Shown here piece by piece: positions 51,470-63,050 of a stretch of 64,000 bases of DNA; the stretch's first letter is position 1; each line of letters opens with the position of its first letter. Location: positions 186,001 through 250,000 of the forward strand of contig NZ_SOCA01000003.1 in the NCBI RefSeq assembly GCF_004364345.1. Reading direction: 5' to 3'. This DNA is from Prosthecobacter fusiformis (GTDB lineage: Bacteria; Verrucomicrobiota; Verrucomicrobiia; Verrucomicrobiales; Verrucomicrobiaceae). The position numbers were made by a program, and so were the translations under genes. A model generated the notes under the pieces. That model was not told where the DNA came from. It was given only the letters and a program-made list of their open reading frames with translations, and made no database searches.

Positions 51470-53995
51470 ATGTTCGGCAAAGATTCGGAAACTAAACCCC
51501 AGAAGAACTGGCGCGGCGAGTCCGGCCTGAAGCTCCCATTTTACCGCCGAGTCTGGTTCAGTGCCCTCATGGCGTTGATCATTTTGATCGGGTTGGCAGG
51601 CCTGGGGACGTATTCCATTATTGTGGCACCTTTGCATGTGAAGGCGCAGACGTACGACCTTGAAGAGATCCGCAAACTGGAAGCTGCGAGCATTATTTAT
51701 GACCGGAATGGAGAGGAACTCTCCCGCATTTATGTGCTGAACCGTACTCCGGTTCCCATCAAGGATGTGCCGCAGCATTTTATTGATGCTTTGACCGCCC
51801 AGGAAGACAGCCGCTTTTTTCAGCATGACGGGGTGGATTACATTGGTCTGACCCGTGCTGTGCTGGAAAACTTGAAAGCTGGCCGAACAACCCAAGGCGC
51901 TAGCACCATTACCCAGCAGCTGGCCCGGCAGACTTTCGGGCTGATGGAAAAAGACTATAAGCGCAAGATTGTAGAAGCGTTTGTGGCCCAGCGAATCGAG
52001 AAAAAATTCAGCAAACCTGAAATTCTGGAGCTTTATCTGAACCGCATTTTCTTCGGTAAAAACTTCTACGGCATTCAGGCAGCGTCGCTGGGTTACTTCG
52101 GCAAGGATGCCAAAGACCTCAGTGTGGATGAAGCCGCCACCATTGCCGGTCTGATCAAGAGCCCCAACAACATCGAGCCGATCCGGCACCCTGAGCGTGC
52201 TGTGAAAGAACGAAACTACGTGCTGGAGCGCATGGTCATTGAAGGCACCCTGAAGCGGGATGAGGCCGAGCGCCTGAAGCTGAAGCCGATGGTGACTACG
52301 CCGCAGACGAGTGATCCCAGGCTAAGCTACGTGTTTGACGAAGTGCGTCAGGAAGTGGTGTCACTGGTCGGTGAAGAAAGGGCCTCCATTGGCGGATTCC
52401 AGATTTATACCAGCATTGACAGAGACCTCCAAAAAGCGGCGGAGGAAGCGATGAAGAAACGCCTGGCGGAGGTGGAAACACGTGCGGGATATCCCCATCA
52501 GACCTATACCCAGTTCCGTGGCATTTTGGGCGACTGGTTTGGGCTGAAAACGAAGGGCCTGTTGACGGCAGACATGCCCCGCCCGGTGCCAGAGTATTTG
52601 CAAGGGGCTGCTATCGTGATGGATAACACGGATGGCTCCATCCTGGCGATGGTCGGCGGGCGTGATTTTATCGACAGCCAGTATAATAGGGCGACGGACG
52701 GTGTGCGCCCAGTGGGCACCGCCTTCACCCCGTTTGTTTATGCTGCTGCGTTTTCCAAGCCAGGATATTTTCCGATGACGCCGCTGGCGGACGAGCCGCT
52801 GGATAACAGGCGCGTGATGATCGGCGGTCTGACCGGGATTTTAGGCGAATGGGGGATGGAAGTGGCGGATCCGAAATGGTCCCGCAATCCCATCAGCGCA
52901 CGGGAGGCTTTGGTCGGTTCTCATAACTCCGCCACCGTGCGATTGGGTGAGCGCATCGGCCTGGAAGGTGGACGAGTGAGGCAGGATTTCCGAGATTTTG
53001 CGAAAAGTGCTGGGATTCGCACACCCCTTCGTGAATTCCCTTCCACCTTCCTGGGTGCAACGGAGGCCCGACTGGATGAAATGTGCCTGGCTTACTCCTG
53101 CTTCCCCACGCTGGGCAAGCGCCCGGCCAAACAGCATCTGATCCAACGCATCACGGACTTCCGGGGTAAAACGGTTTTCCAACTGGACGAAAAGACACTG
53201 CAACCCGTCCGTGCGATGGATGAGATTGCCGCTTATCAAACGCATACCTGTCTGAGTGAAGCTCTTCATCGTGGGACGGGAGCAACGTCCATCGAATACG
53301 GCTTGGGTGATTTCCCTGCGGGTGGCAAAACTGGAACACACTACGAATCCAAGGATCTATGGTTCTTGGGATATACTTCCGCCGTCACCTGCGGCGTCTG
53401 GGTCGGGTTTGACCGGCAGAAGACGATCTATCCTGGAGCATTTTCCAATCAAATCGCCCTGCCGATCTGGACGGACGTCATCAATGCATCCACAAAGGTG
53501 CGGACCCCCCAGGAGATAACTCCTCCCGAATCGGCAGAAAGGATTGAGGTCTGCCGGGTCAGTGGCCTGCGTGCGACGGATTTCTGCTATGACAAGATCA
53601 AGGGGTCAGATGGTGTTGAGCGCTCTGTGCGCAGCACCTATTTCGAGTTTCTGCGCCCAGGGACCAGCTTCAACAATACCTGCCCTGTCCATACTGGAGA
53701 AGGATTGCCTGCGGATCTGGCTGCCTTTCATCAGGCGATCACGCATACAACGGATACCGCCCTGTTGGCGGGATCCAGCAAATTTGTCAATATTGAGCCG
53801 GTTCATCTCCAGGATCCCATCATCATTGGAGATGACCCCTACAATTCTGAAAAACCCGTGCTGCGTGCCCGTCCTGTGAATGATGACGGCACCCCCATTC
53901 TGCGAGCCGTCCCTGTGGGTGTGGATGAAGGTGGTTTCTCCGAGCAGCCCGTGATCAAGCTGAAGCCGCCGCCGACGATGAAGATTGAGCTGTGA
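51470..53995 (+). CDS. Class A penicillin-binding protein with altered transpeptidase motif
   Basis: 841 residues. A short cytoplasmic start and membrane helix (~29-52) lead to a GT51 glycosyltransferase: EDSRFFQHDGVDYIG, GASTITQQLARQTFG, EKKFSKPEILELYLNRIFFG and YFGKDAKDLS. The transpeptidase domain keeps SHN (S484) and KTG (K620) but its SxxK reads TAFT (T417, T420), with no Ser or Lys in the expected positions, so penicillin-sensitive cross-linking is doubtful. A helical/Pro-rich tail follows. The glycan-polymerising half should be active. AAGGG is nine bases before ATG 51470. No partner gene is beside it. Confidence 0.92.
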   Translation: MFGKDSETKPQKNWRGESGLKLPFYRRVWFSALMALIILIGLAGLGTYSIIVAPLHVKAQTYDLEEIRKLEAASIIYDRNGEELSRIYVLNRTPVPIKDVPQHFIDALTAQEDSRFFQHDGVDYIGLTRAVLENLKAGRTTQGASTITQQLARQTFGLMEKDYKRKIVEAFVAQRIEKKFSKPEILELYLNRIFFGKNFYGIQAASLGYFGKDAKDLSVDEAATIAGLIKSPNNIEPIRHPERAVKERNYVLERMVIEGTLKRDEAERLKLKPMVTTPQTSDPRLSYVFDEVRQEVVSLVGEERASIGGFQIYTSIDRDLQKAAEEAMKKRLAEVETRAGYPHQTYTQFRGILGDWFGLKTKGLLTADMPRPVPEYLQGAAIVMDNTDGSILAMVGGRDFIDSQYNRATDGVRPVGTAFTPFVYAAAFSKPGYFPMTPLADEPLDNRRVMIGGLTGILGEWGMEVADPKWSRNPISAREALVGSHNSATVRLGERIGLEGGRVRQDFRDFAKSAGIRTPLREFPSTFLGATEARLDEMCLAYSCFPTLGKRPAKQHLIQRITDFRGKTVFQLDEKTLQPVRAMDEIAAYQTHTCLSEALHRGTGATSIEYGLGDFPAGGKTGTHYESKDLWFLGYTSAVTCGVWVGFDRQKTIYPGAFSNQIALPIWTDVINASTKVRTPQEITPPESAERIEVCRVSGLRATDFCYDKIKGSDGVERSVRSTYFEFLRPGTSFNNTCPVHTGEGLPADLAAFHQAITHTTDTALLAGSSKFVNIEPVHLQDPIIIGDDPYNSEKPVLRARPVNDDGTPILRAVPVGVDEGGFSEQPVIKLKPPPTMKIEL

Positions 53996-54083
53996 GACCT
54001 GCCAGCAGGGCTGGCGCTGAATCTGAAAACCCCTGCATTTTTGGGAAGAAAAGTGGCGTCATCTGGCTAGGCTAGGCAGGCCA

Positions 54084-57000
54084 ATGGCAGATTCTTTTGT
54101 CCACCTCCACGTTCACTCTGATTACTCACTCCTTGATGGTGCCTGCCGCATTGACGATCTCGTCAGCCGCACCCAGGAGCTGGGCATGCCGGCTGTGGCG
54201 GTGACGGACCATGGGAATCTGTATGGAGCCATTGATTTCTACATGGCGGCGAAGAAGGCCAAGGTGAAGTCCATCCTTGGCTGTGAGGTGTACCTGGCCC
54301 CAGGCTCCATGCATGACAAAAAGGAGGTTACAGGTCGCAAGCGTGCCTCACATTTGACCCTGCTGGCCTCGAGCAATGAGGGGTATGAAAACCTGTCCCG
54401 CATCGTCACGGAGGCGCATCTTTACGGGCAGTGGTATAGCCCCCGGATGGATAAGGAACTGCTGCGTAAGCACAGCAAGGGACTCATCTGCCTGAGCGGT
54501 TGCATCAATGGAGAGATCAACCAGCTCCTGCTGACAGACCGGAAGGATGAGGCCGAAAAAAGCCTCCTGGAGTTTCGCGACATCTTCGGCCCAGACAATT
54601 TTTATCTCGAGCTGCATAATCACGGGATGGAGCAGCAACAGACGGTGGCGCGCCAGCTCATCGAATGGGGGAAAAAGTACCAATTAAAAACGGTCGCGGC
54701 CAATGATGTGCATTTCATGAACCGCGAGGATCATGAGAGTCACGACATCATGATTTGCATCGGGACGGGTGCGAATGTCCACGATACCAACCGGCTCACT
54801 TATTCGCCGGAGGTCTATTTCAAGACGGCGGAGGAAATGCGTGCGCTTTTCCGCGAAAATCCCGAGGCCTGCGATGCCACGCTGGAGATCGCGGAGAAGT
54901 GCGATATCAACATCCGGCTGGATTCCACCAGCATTGACCGTTATCCCCAATATCCGCTGGAAGGGCAGTGGACGGACCGGGTGGTCTATCTGCGCCATCT
55001 TTGTGAAGAAGGTCTGATCCGGCGTTATGGGCGTGACCGCGCCCTCAATGATGAGTCCCTGCGCACTCGCATGGATTATGAACTGGCCTTGCTGGCGGAA
55101 AAGAACTTCACGAGTTACTTCCTCATCGTCTGGGATTTCATCAACTGGGCGCGTGAACATGGCATTCCGGTCGGGCCGGGCCGTGGCTCGGCGGCGGGTT
55201 CGGTGGTGGCATATGTGTTGGGGATTACGGACATTGATCCGCTGCGTTTTGAACTGGTGTTTGAGCGATTCCTTAACCCTGAGCGTGTGAGCCCTCCCGA
55301 TATTGACATCGACTTTTGCCAGACACGGCGTGGCGAGGTCATCCAGTATGTGCGTGAGAAGTATGGTGATCTCAGTGTCAGCCACATTATCACCTTCGGT
55401 ACCATGGGTGCAAAATCTGTGGTGCGGGATGTAGGCCGTGTACTCGGCTGGAGTTATGGGGATGCGGACCGCCTTTCCAAAATGATTCCCACGGAGCTGA
55501 ACATCACGCTCGCAGGTGAAGACAAGAAAGATAAGGCAACGGGGAAGATGGTCCACATTGACGGGGCCATTGACAAGAATCCTGAGCTGAAGGCCTACAT
55601 TGAGAACGACAGCAACGCGCAAGAGCTGTGGAAGCACGCCACCTTCCTGGAAGGTATCACCCGTGGCACGGGCATTCACGCGGCTGGTGTGGTCATTGGG
55701 GATCGGCCGCTTTATGATTTCATCGCTCTCACAAGAGGGAATGAGGAGGAAATCGTCTCCCAGTTTGCCATGAAGCCGCTCACTGAGCTGGGCATGCTCA
55801 AGATGGACTTCTTGGGTCTGAAAACGCTCACCGTCATTCACGAGGCGGAATACTGGGTGCAGAAGCGGGTGCCTGGATTCAATACCTCCGACGCACCGCT
55901 GGATGACGCCAAGACATTCGAGATGCTGCAACGCGGTGAAACGGTGGCGGTGTTCCAGATGGAATCTGGTGGGATGATCAATACCTGCAAGCAGCTCGGT
56001 CCGGACAAGATCGAGGAAATCATCGCTATTCTGGCCCTGTACCGTCCGGGGCCCATGCAGTTTATTCCAGATTACATTGCCCGAAAAAAGGGGCTGGAGG
56101 AGGTGGAGTATCCGCACCCCTTGCTGGAAAAGATCGCCAAGGAAACGTATGGGATTCTGGTTTACCAGGAGCAGGTGCAGCAGGCCGCCAACGTGCTGGC
56201 CGGATTCAGTCTGGGGCAGGCTGACTTACTACGGCGGGCCATGGGTAAGAAGGATGCGGCTGAGATGGCAAGGCAGCGTATCGCCTTCGTCGCCGGATGC
56301 AAAACGACCAATGACATCGGGGATAAGCAGGCGAATGCGGTGTTCGACTTGCTGGAAAAATTCGCCCAATACGGCTTCAACAAATCGCACTCGGCGGCAT
56401 ACGGGATTGTCACGTATCGCACGGCTTATTTGAAGGCTAATTTCCCGGTCGAATTCATGACTGGAGTGCTGAGCCTGGAAGTCAGCAACACGGACAAGAT
56501 TGCCAATTTTGTCAGCGAGTCTCTGCGCATGGGAATCCCGATTTTGCCACCGGACATCAATCGGTCGCTTCTCAAGTTTTCCCCGGAGCGCACGAAGGAT
56601 GCGAATCCGGAAATCGAGGGACCCAACGCGATCCGATTTGGCCTGAGTGCGGTCAAGAACGTGGGGGAAGCGGCCATGGCCACGGCCATCGAAGAGCGCG
56701 AGAAAAACGGTTTATTCAAGAGTCTGGAAGACTTTGCGGCGCGGATGGACACGCGGGCCGTGAACAAGAAGCTGCTGGAGGCGCTGGTAAAATCCGGAGC
56801 CTTCGACTTCACCAAGGAGCACCGGGCGTCTCTCTTCGCCAAGCTAGAACAGGTGCTGGCCTCAGCGGCCTCAGCACAGAAAGACAAAAAAGCCGGTCAA
56901 GGAGGGCTGTTTGATGACTTTGCCATGGCCCCGCCGAAAAAGGCGGCCGCTCAGGTGGAAATCACGCCATGGACGATGGACGAGACCCTGGCTTTCGAAA

Positions 57001-57662
57001 AAGAGCTGCTGGGTTTCTACGTCAGTGGACATCCCCTGGACAGCTACCGGGGCAACTTCGAATCCAGCAAGCTGACCAAGATCATCGCGCTGGAGGAAGT
57101 GGACACCAGTGGCAAGCCGCAGACGGTTTACATCGCCGGCATCGTCAACAGCCTGGACGTCAAATATTCAAAGAAGGACAACCGGCCTTTTGCCACCTTT
57201 ACCTTTGAGGATTTTACCGGGCAGATTGAAATGATGGTCTGGAGTGACGAGTATGAGAAATTCAAAGACGTACTCAAGGTGGGCCAAGTTTTAGGCCTGC
57301 GCTGCCGGTGCATGAAGGATCAGCGGACGGAAGGAAACCGCCTAACTCTAGGTGATGCGAAACCGCTCCTGCCGAAAAAGGCGCGTGTAGCCAATGCCGG
57401 GGAGGCAGGAGCCGAAACGCCCGCCAAGCCAGCCGCTCCTCCGGCTCCGCCGAAGCCTCTCATCCTGCGGCTGGATTGCAAGCGCCACAGCCAGATCGAC
57501 CTGGAGCGTATCCATGAGGTGCTGCTCCAGCATCCGGGAGAACTGCCGGTGATCTTTGACTTCGCCTATAACGGAGGCCGCCGTATCCGCCTGCAAGCGG
57601 GGGATGAGTATCGGGTCAGTCAGACCAAAGATCTGGTTCAACAGCTCATGATCTGGCTTTGA
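54084..57662 (+). CDS. dnaE: DNA polymerase III subunit alpha
   Basis: 1192 residues. The PHP domain opens with FVHLHVHSDYSLLDGACR; the palm follows with GPGRGSAAGSVVAYVLG and PDIDIDFCQTRRGEVI, which carries catalytic aspartates; fingers include HAAGVVIGDRPL, LGLKTLTVIHE, GETVAVFQMESGGM; then KSHSAAYGIVTYRTAYLKANF, a helix-hairpin-helix region, and an OB-fold (~1030-1100). The full length fits DnaE1, the replicative polymerase. The first ATG begins at residue 2 of the PHP domain. No clear ribosome site is present. Confidence 0.97.
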   Translation: MADSFVHLHVHSDYSLLDGACRIDDLVSRTQELGMPAVAVTDHGNLYGAIDFYMAAKKAKVKSILGCEVYLAPGSMHDKKEVTGRKRASHLTLLASSNEGYENLSRIVTEAHLYGQWYSPRMDKELLRKHSKGLICLSGCINGEINQLLLTDRKDEAEKSLLEFRDIFGPDNFYLELHNHGMEQQQTVARQLIEWGKKYQLKTVAANDVHFMNREDHESHDIMICIGTGANVHDTNRLTYSPEVYFKTAEEMRALFRENPEACDATLEIAEKCDINIRLDSTSIDRYPQYPLEGQWTDRVVYLRHLCEEGLIRRYGRDRALNDESLRTRMDYELALLAEKNFTSYFLIVWDFINWAREHGIPVGPGRGSAAGSVVAYVLGITDIDPLRFELVFERFLNPERVSPPDIDIDFCQTRRGEVIQYVREKYGDLSVSHIITFGTMGAKSVVRDVGRVLGWSYGDADRLSKMIPTELNITLAGEDKKDKATGKMVHIDGAIDKNPELKAYIENDSNAQELWKHATFLEGITRGTGIHAAGVVIGDRPLYDFIALTRGNEEEIVSQFAMKPLTELGMLKMDFLGLKTLTVIHEAEYWVQKRVPGFNTSDAPLDDAKTFEMLQRGETVAVFQMESGGMINTCKQLGPDKIEEIIAILALYRPGPMQFIPDYIARKKGLEEVEYPHPLLEKIAKETYGILVYQEQVQQAANVLAGFSLGQADLLRRAMGKKDAAEMARQRIAFVAGCKTTNDIGDKQANAVFDLLEKFAQYGFNKSHSAAYGIVTYRTAYLKANFPVEFMTGVLSLEVSNTDKIANFVSESLRMGIPILPPDINRSLLKFSPERTKDANPEIEGPNAIRFGLSAVKNVGEAAMATAIEEREKNGLFKSLEDFAARMDTRAVNKKLLEALVKSGAFDFTKEHRASLFAKLEQVLASAASAQKDKKAGQGGLFDDFAMAPPKKAAAQVEITPWTMDETLAFEKELLGFYVSGHPLDSYRGNFESSKLTKIIALEEVDTSGKPQTVYIAGIVNSLDVKYSKKDNRPFATFTFEDFTGQIEMMVWSDEYEKFKDVLKVGQVLGLRCRCMKDQRTEGNRLTLGDAKPLLPKKARVANAGEAGAETPAKPAAPPAPPKPLILRLDCKRHSQIDLERIHEVLLQHPGELPVIFDFAYNGGRRIRLQAGDEYRVSQTKDLVQQLMIWL

Positions 57663-57698
57663 GCTTGCCCTCGGCCCTGTTTTTGATGCATCATCCCT

Positions 57699-58271
57699 GT
57701 GCTTGTGAAATTTCTTCTCCAACTTCTGCTGCTTGCAGCTCTGAGTGCGCTGGCCGGTGCTGCCTGGGTGGCCCATCGTCCGGTGGACGTGGCACCCGTG
57801 GAGCCTCCAAAACCCGGTGCCCGGCAAAGAGAACTGGTGGATGATTTAAAGCAGGCCGCCATCAAGCGCTCCGCCATCTTTGAGATTGGTGAGGCGGAAC
57901 TGAACCGGCATCTTTCAAAGGCACTCGTGGGTACGCTGCCTGAACCTGCGGGAAAGTGGGCTCAGTTTGACCGTGTAGCACTGGAACTGGAGCCCGGCAT
58001 CGCTCATGCGACGCTGGTCTGGAATGTGCGCGGCCACCTGACGACGGCGACTGTGGATTTCCAAGTGGAGCGTCTGGATCAAACTTTCCGTGTGGAAGTC
58101 ATCGGGGGCAGTTATGGGCATCTGAAAGTGCCCCAGGGCATGCTCCGGCCACTGGCTCCGGCCCTCAAAAAAATAGCCGCTGCATTGCAGGAGGAGATCC
58201 ACGTTTTGTTTCAGATGAACCAGATCCAGATAGCCCAGGACAAGCTCCTGCTGGATCCTCGTTTCCCTTAA
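57699..58271 (+). CDS. Secreted or anchored protein, unknown
   Basis: 190 residues from GTG 57699 (or GTG 57705, giving MKFLLQLLL). A hydrophobic N-terminus (LLQLLLLAALSALAGAAWV) precedes a proline-rich linker and a compact alpha/beta domain with LNRHLSKALVGTL, FDRVALELEPGIAHATLVW and a helical end (KKIAAALQEEIHVLFQM). I recognise no family. It lies 36 bases after dnaE and 12 before the next gene on the same strand, so probably cotranscribed with the latter. Confidence 0.65.
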   Translation: MLVKFLLQLLLLAALSALAGAAWVAHRPVDVAPVEPPKPGARQRELVDDLKQAAIKRSAIFEIGEAELNRHLSKALVGTLPEPAGKWAQFDRVALELEPGIAHATLVWNVRGHLTTATVDFQVERLDQTFRVEVIGGSYGHLKVPQGMLRPLAPALKKIAAALQEEIHVLFQMNQIQIAQDKLLLDPRFP

Positions 58272-58283
58272 TTTCTACGTCCG

Positions 58284-60794
58284 ATGTCACGCGCTGCCGT
58301 TTTTGTCTCCCTCTTTTTCATCTCCAGCCTGGGTGCTCAGGAGACTGCGCCTGAGGTTCCGCAGTCCCCGCCACCGGTGCCGGGCTCTCCTACATTGAGC
58401 ACACCCGTGGCCCCACCTTTGCCTGGCCAGTTGCAGGCTTTGCCAGCCGCTGTGCCCCCTTCTGCGTTGGCCGCACTCCCCCCGTTAGGTGGCCCGGCTG
58501 CCTCTGCCATTCCGCCGCTGAGCAAGCCGAAATCCGGTTCCTCTACCAGCACCAGCGGCCAGTTTATCGTCCATGGGGATGACCTGACGCTGCGCAGTGC
58601 CCTATCCAGCAAATGTGAAGACATTTCCAAGGAATTACGCACCCTTTTGCATGACAAGCAGTCCTGGGCGCTGCCAGTCGTGGTTTTGGTGAATTCAGGT
58701 GAGGCTGCCCGGAAGGCGGATAAAACTGCCACCACGGTCATCTCCCAGCTCACGCATGGCGGGTTTCACATCCAGGTGAATGTCAATTTCCGTCCAGATC
58801 TGCGCCCGACGGATCTGCGTAAGGAAATCATCCGTGCACTTCTGGCGGAGCGGATCCTTCGGGATCAAAAGGAGATCACGGCCCAGCGCAAACTGCTGCT
58901 GCCAGACTGGCTATTTCTGGGGATCCTGGAAGCCTCCGATTACCGCCAGCGTGCCCGGCCCAGTACACTCTTCGCCGCCATTTTCAAAAGCGGCAAGATT
59001 TTCGGCATTGAGGAGATCATTGAAGCATCCGCTTCCGACATCGACGATTCGCTTTCTAAAACCATCTACCAGACCTCTTGCTGCGCCCTCGTTCTCGCCC
59101 TGCTGGACCAGCCGGAGAGCGGACTGCGGATGGGCAAATTTCTCAACGCCCTGGCTAGCGATCCCCGCAGTGAGCGCGAGCTCCTCAACCAATGGTTCCC
59201 CAACTTTGCGGCCAGCGATGCTAGCCTGAACAAATGGTGGGCGCTGCAACTCGCCACCCTGGCCAGCCCTGGCATGGGGGAGCCCCTCAGTCCGCAGGAC
59301 ACACTCGCAGCGCTGGAGGAGGCACTGACCTTTCGCATTCAGGCAAAGCCATCGGAGCTTCCCGCCACTTCCCGCCGCGTTGTTGCCACTGTAAAACCCA
59401 GCCCTCCCCGTGCAGCTGCGCCGGAGCCGCTTCGGGTGAGCCAGGCCGCTGTGGATGAACCTGTGCTGAAGCCTGAAGAGATCGGCATTCCTCCTGAAAT
59501 TACGGTTGAAGAAGGAAGTGAAAAGCGTGGCTTGATGAGCCGTCTGAATCCTTTCCCGCGGCGCAAAACTAGCGACGACGAAATCGATGCTGCCATCGAA
59601 GCCGCAGCCCGTGCTGAATCTGAAAGCAGCGCTGCTGCCCTGCCAGAAGACCTGCCGGAATCTGTAGAAACCGCACCTGAAGTGGGAACCGGATCGCCTG
59701 GAACCAGCAAGCGCAAGCCGCTGCTGAATCGCCTTTTCACAGAAGAGGGGAAAGCAGAGACATCCCCTGCTGAAGCTAAACCTAAGGCTGCCCCGGAAAA
59801 AAAGGCGGCTCCGGTGAAACCTGCTGAAGAATCTGAGGCAGAAAAGCCCTCAAACCTGAATCCGATGAACTGGTTTCGCGGAGGTAAAAAGGGCAAGGAG
59901 GAGAAATCCACTGAGGAATCCCCAGCAGAAGACAAGGATAAAAAGGCCTCGGTTTCATCCCCACGGGATCCTCTCGTCGCCGAACTCCTTTCTGACAATC
60001 CGGTCTGTGTTCTTGTGATGCAGCAGGTCGGCGCGGAGGCTGAAAAGGAAGAGTCGGCGGAAGGGAAAAAACGATTTTTCGGCATGTTCGGAAAAAAGAA
60101 AACGGAGGACGATCCTGCCGAGCCCGAAGCCCCTAAAAAAACTGAGGCTGCTGCTTCAGAAAATAAAAAAGCCGAGGCCGGCGAGGCTGTGGAAAAGGAA
60201 AAGCGTGGATTCCCCCGCCTGCCTTTCTTTGGTGATAAAAAGAATGAAAGCCCGGAGGAAACAACGGTCGAGGAACCATCCATCATGCTGCCTGTGGAGC
60301 CTGCGCCTGCCCCAAAAGCAAAAGCTCTTCAGCCTAAGGCTGCCGCCAAATCCCTTCCGCCAGAGGATGAGAAACCGATTGCAGCAACGATCCCTATTGA
60401 AGATTACGCGGTGATTCTGAAGCGGAAAGATTTGACCCAGATTCTGGAACGAAACGTCGTTTCCCTCGGGGCACTGCAAAACCGTGCTGCTGTACTGTTC
60501 CGCCCCATTATCGGTGACTACCTTTTGGTTATGCAGGACCTTCTCAAGGGTAAGACCAAGGGGCTGGATGATCGCCTGCGCACGCTGCGTACACGCACCC
60601 AGGAAGCACGGACGAAAACCGATGCCGTGCGTGACCTCCTGGACCTCCACGAGGCCAACGATACGCCTGCCATGTCAGGTCTTTTTGAAGATTATTTGAA
60701 ATTGCCGGAGACGATCCAAAACGAACTGCCTCCGCGGACGGACCCAATTTCCAAATATCTGGACGCTCTCGACAAAGAATTTTCTAAGGAGTGA
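58284..60794 (+). CDS. Large envelope protein with repeated aromatic-basic patches, unknown
   Basis: 836 residues. Signal peptide MSRAAVFVSLFFISSLGAQ, Pro/Ala-rich stretch (~20-85), a folded alpha-helical N-terminal domain (~90-350), then a long low-complexity region (~380-720) rich in Glu, Lys, Ala, Pro. In it short patches recur at about residues 421, 482, 525, 596 and 645: LNPFPRRK, LLNRLFTEEGK, NPMNWFRGGKKGK, RFFGMFGKKK, RLPFFGDKKNE. A helical C-terminal domain (~720-836) closes the protein. No family is recognised. It follows the previous gene by 12 bases. Confidence 0.75.
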   Translation: MSRAAVFVSLFFISSLGAQETAPEVPQSPPPVPGSPTLSTPVAPPLPGQLQALPAAVPPSALAALPPLGGPAASAIPPLSKPKSGSSTSTSGQFIVHGDDLTLRSALSSKCEDISKELRTLLHDKQSWALPVVVLVNSGEAARKADKTATTVISQLTHGGFHIQVNVNFRPDLRPTDLRKEIIRALLAERILRDQKEITAQRKLLLPDWLFLGILEASDYRQRARPSTLFAAIFKSGKIFGIEEIIEASASDIDDSLSKTIYQTSCCALVLALLDQPESGLRMGKFLNALASDPRSERELLNQWFPNFAASDASLNKWWALQLATLASPGMGEPLSPQDTLAALEEALTFRIQAKPSELPATSRRVVATVKPSPPRAAAPEPLRVSQAAVDEPVLKPEEIGIPPEITVEEGSEKRGLMSRLNPFPRRKTSDDEIDAAIEAAARAESESSAAALPEDLPESVETAPEVGTGSPGTSKRKPLLNRLFTEEGKAETSPAEAKPKAAPEKKAAPVKPAEESEAEKPSNLNPMNWFRGGKKGKEEKSTEESPAEDKDKKASVSSPRDPLVAELLSDNPVCVLVMQQVGAEAEKEESAEGKKRFFGMFGKKKTEDDPAEPEAPKKTEAAASENKKAEAGEAVEKEKRGFPRLPFFGDKKNESPEETTVEEPSIMLPVEPAPAPKAKALQPKAAAKSLPPEDEKPIAATIPIEDYAVILKRKDLTQILERNVVSLGALQNRAAVLFRPIIGDYLLVMQDLLKGKTKGLDDRLRTLRTRTQEARTKTDAVRDLLDLHEANDTPAMSGLFEDYLKLPETIQNELPPRTDPISKYLDALDKEFSKE

Positions 60795-60873
60795 AGGCAT
60801 CGAAAGTAGCTTTGCCTAGCGATCTATGGGCAGGGTAAGGGAGTCATGAAACACGGTGGCCTCAAAGTGCCAG

Positions 60874-60904
60874 TTGCGCCGTGGTAAAGTGCCAAGTGTC
60901 ACGC
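60874..60904. repeat. Two AAAGTGCCA direct repeats upstream of dnaK
   Basis: AAAGTGCCA occurs at 60874-60882 and again at 60896-60904, 22 bases apart (about two helical turns). They lie about 110-140 bases upstream of the TGGCAC-N5-GTGCCA dyad and share its GTGCCA half-site. Confidence 0.5.
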
Positions 60905-61011
60905 CAAATGTGTCTAAATGGCATTATTAGACTCGGTTATAGGGCGGAATATCAAGCGCTCTATTTTGTTACTCATTCATTATCAACGGATTAGGGCTTG
61001 ATGCTTCGTGC

Positions 61012-61028
61012 TGGCACGCTGTGTGCCA
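61012..61028 (+). promoter_or_regulatory. Candidate sigma-54 promoter or dyad operator of dnaK
   Basis: TGGCACGCTGTGTGCCA is a perfect TGGCAC-N5-GTGCCA dyad. It also fits the -24/-12 consensus TGGCACG-N4-TTGC at all but one base, with GG and GC separated by ten bases as required. A start about twelve bases downstream would leave a 45-base leader before ATG 61084. No CIRCE or HAIR element is visible. Confidence 0.45.
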
Positions 61029-61083
61029 TAGAAGATGCACCAGAACAGACCGTTTTCCCAACCCCCTTTTCTAAATACACACC

Positions 61084-63033
<1,950 letters not shown>

Positions 63034-63050
63034 ACGCTGACCTCCTGAAT

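Noticed and set aside
54001-54015. GCCAGC-AGG-GCTGGC hairpin after the PBP gene as a terminator
   Set aside because: Stem is good but no T-run follows within ten bases; too weak to call.
54684-56117. 477-codon frame antisense to dnaE
   Set aside because: Overlaps the catalytic part of dnaE entirely and has no recognisable motif or start signal.
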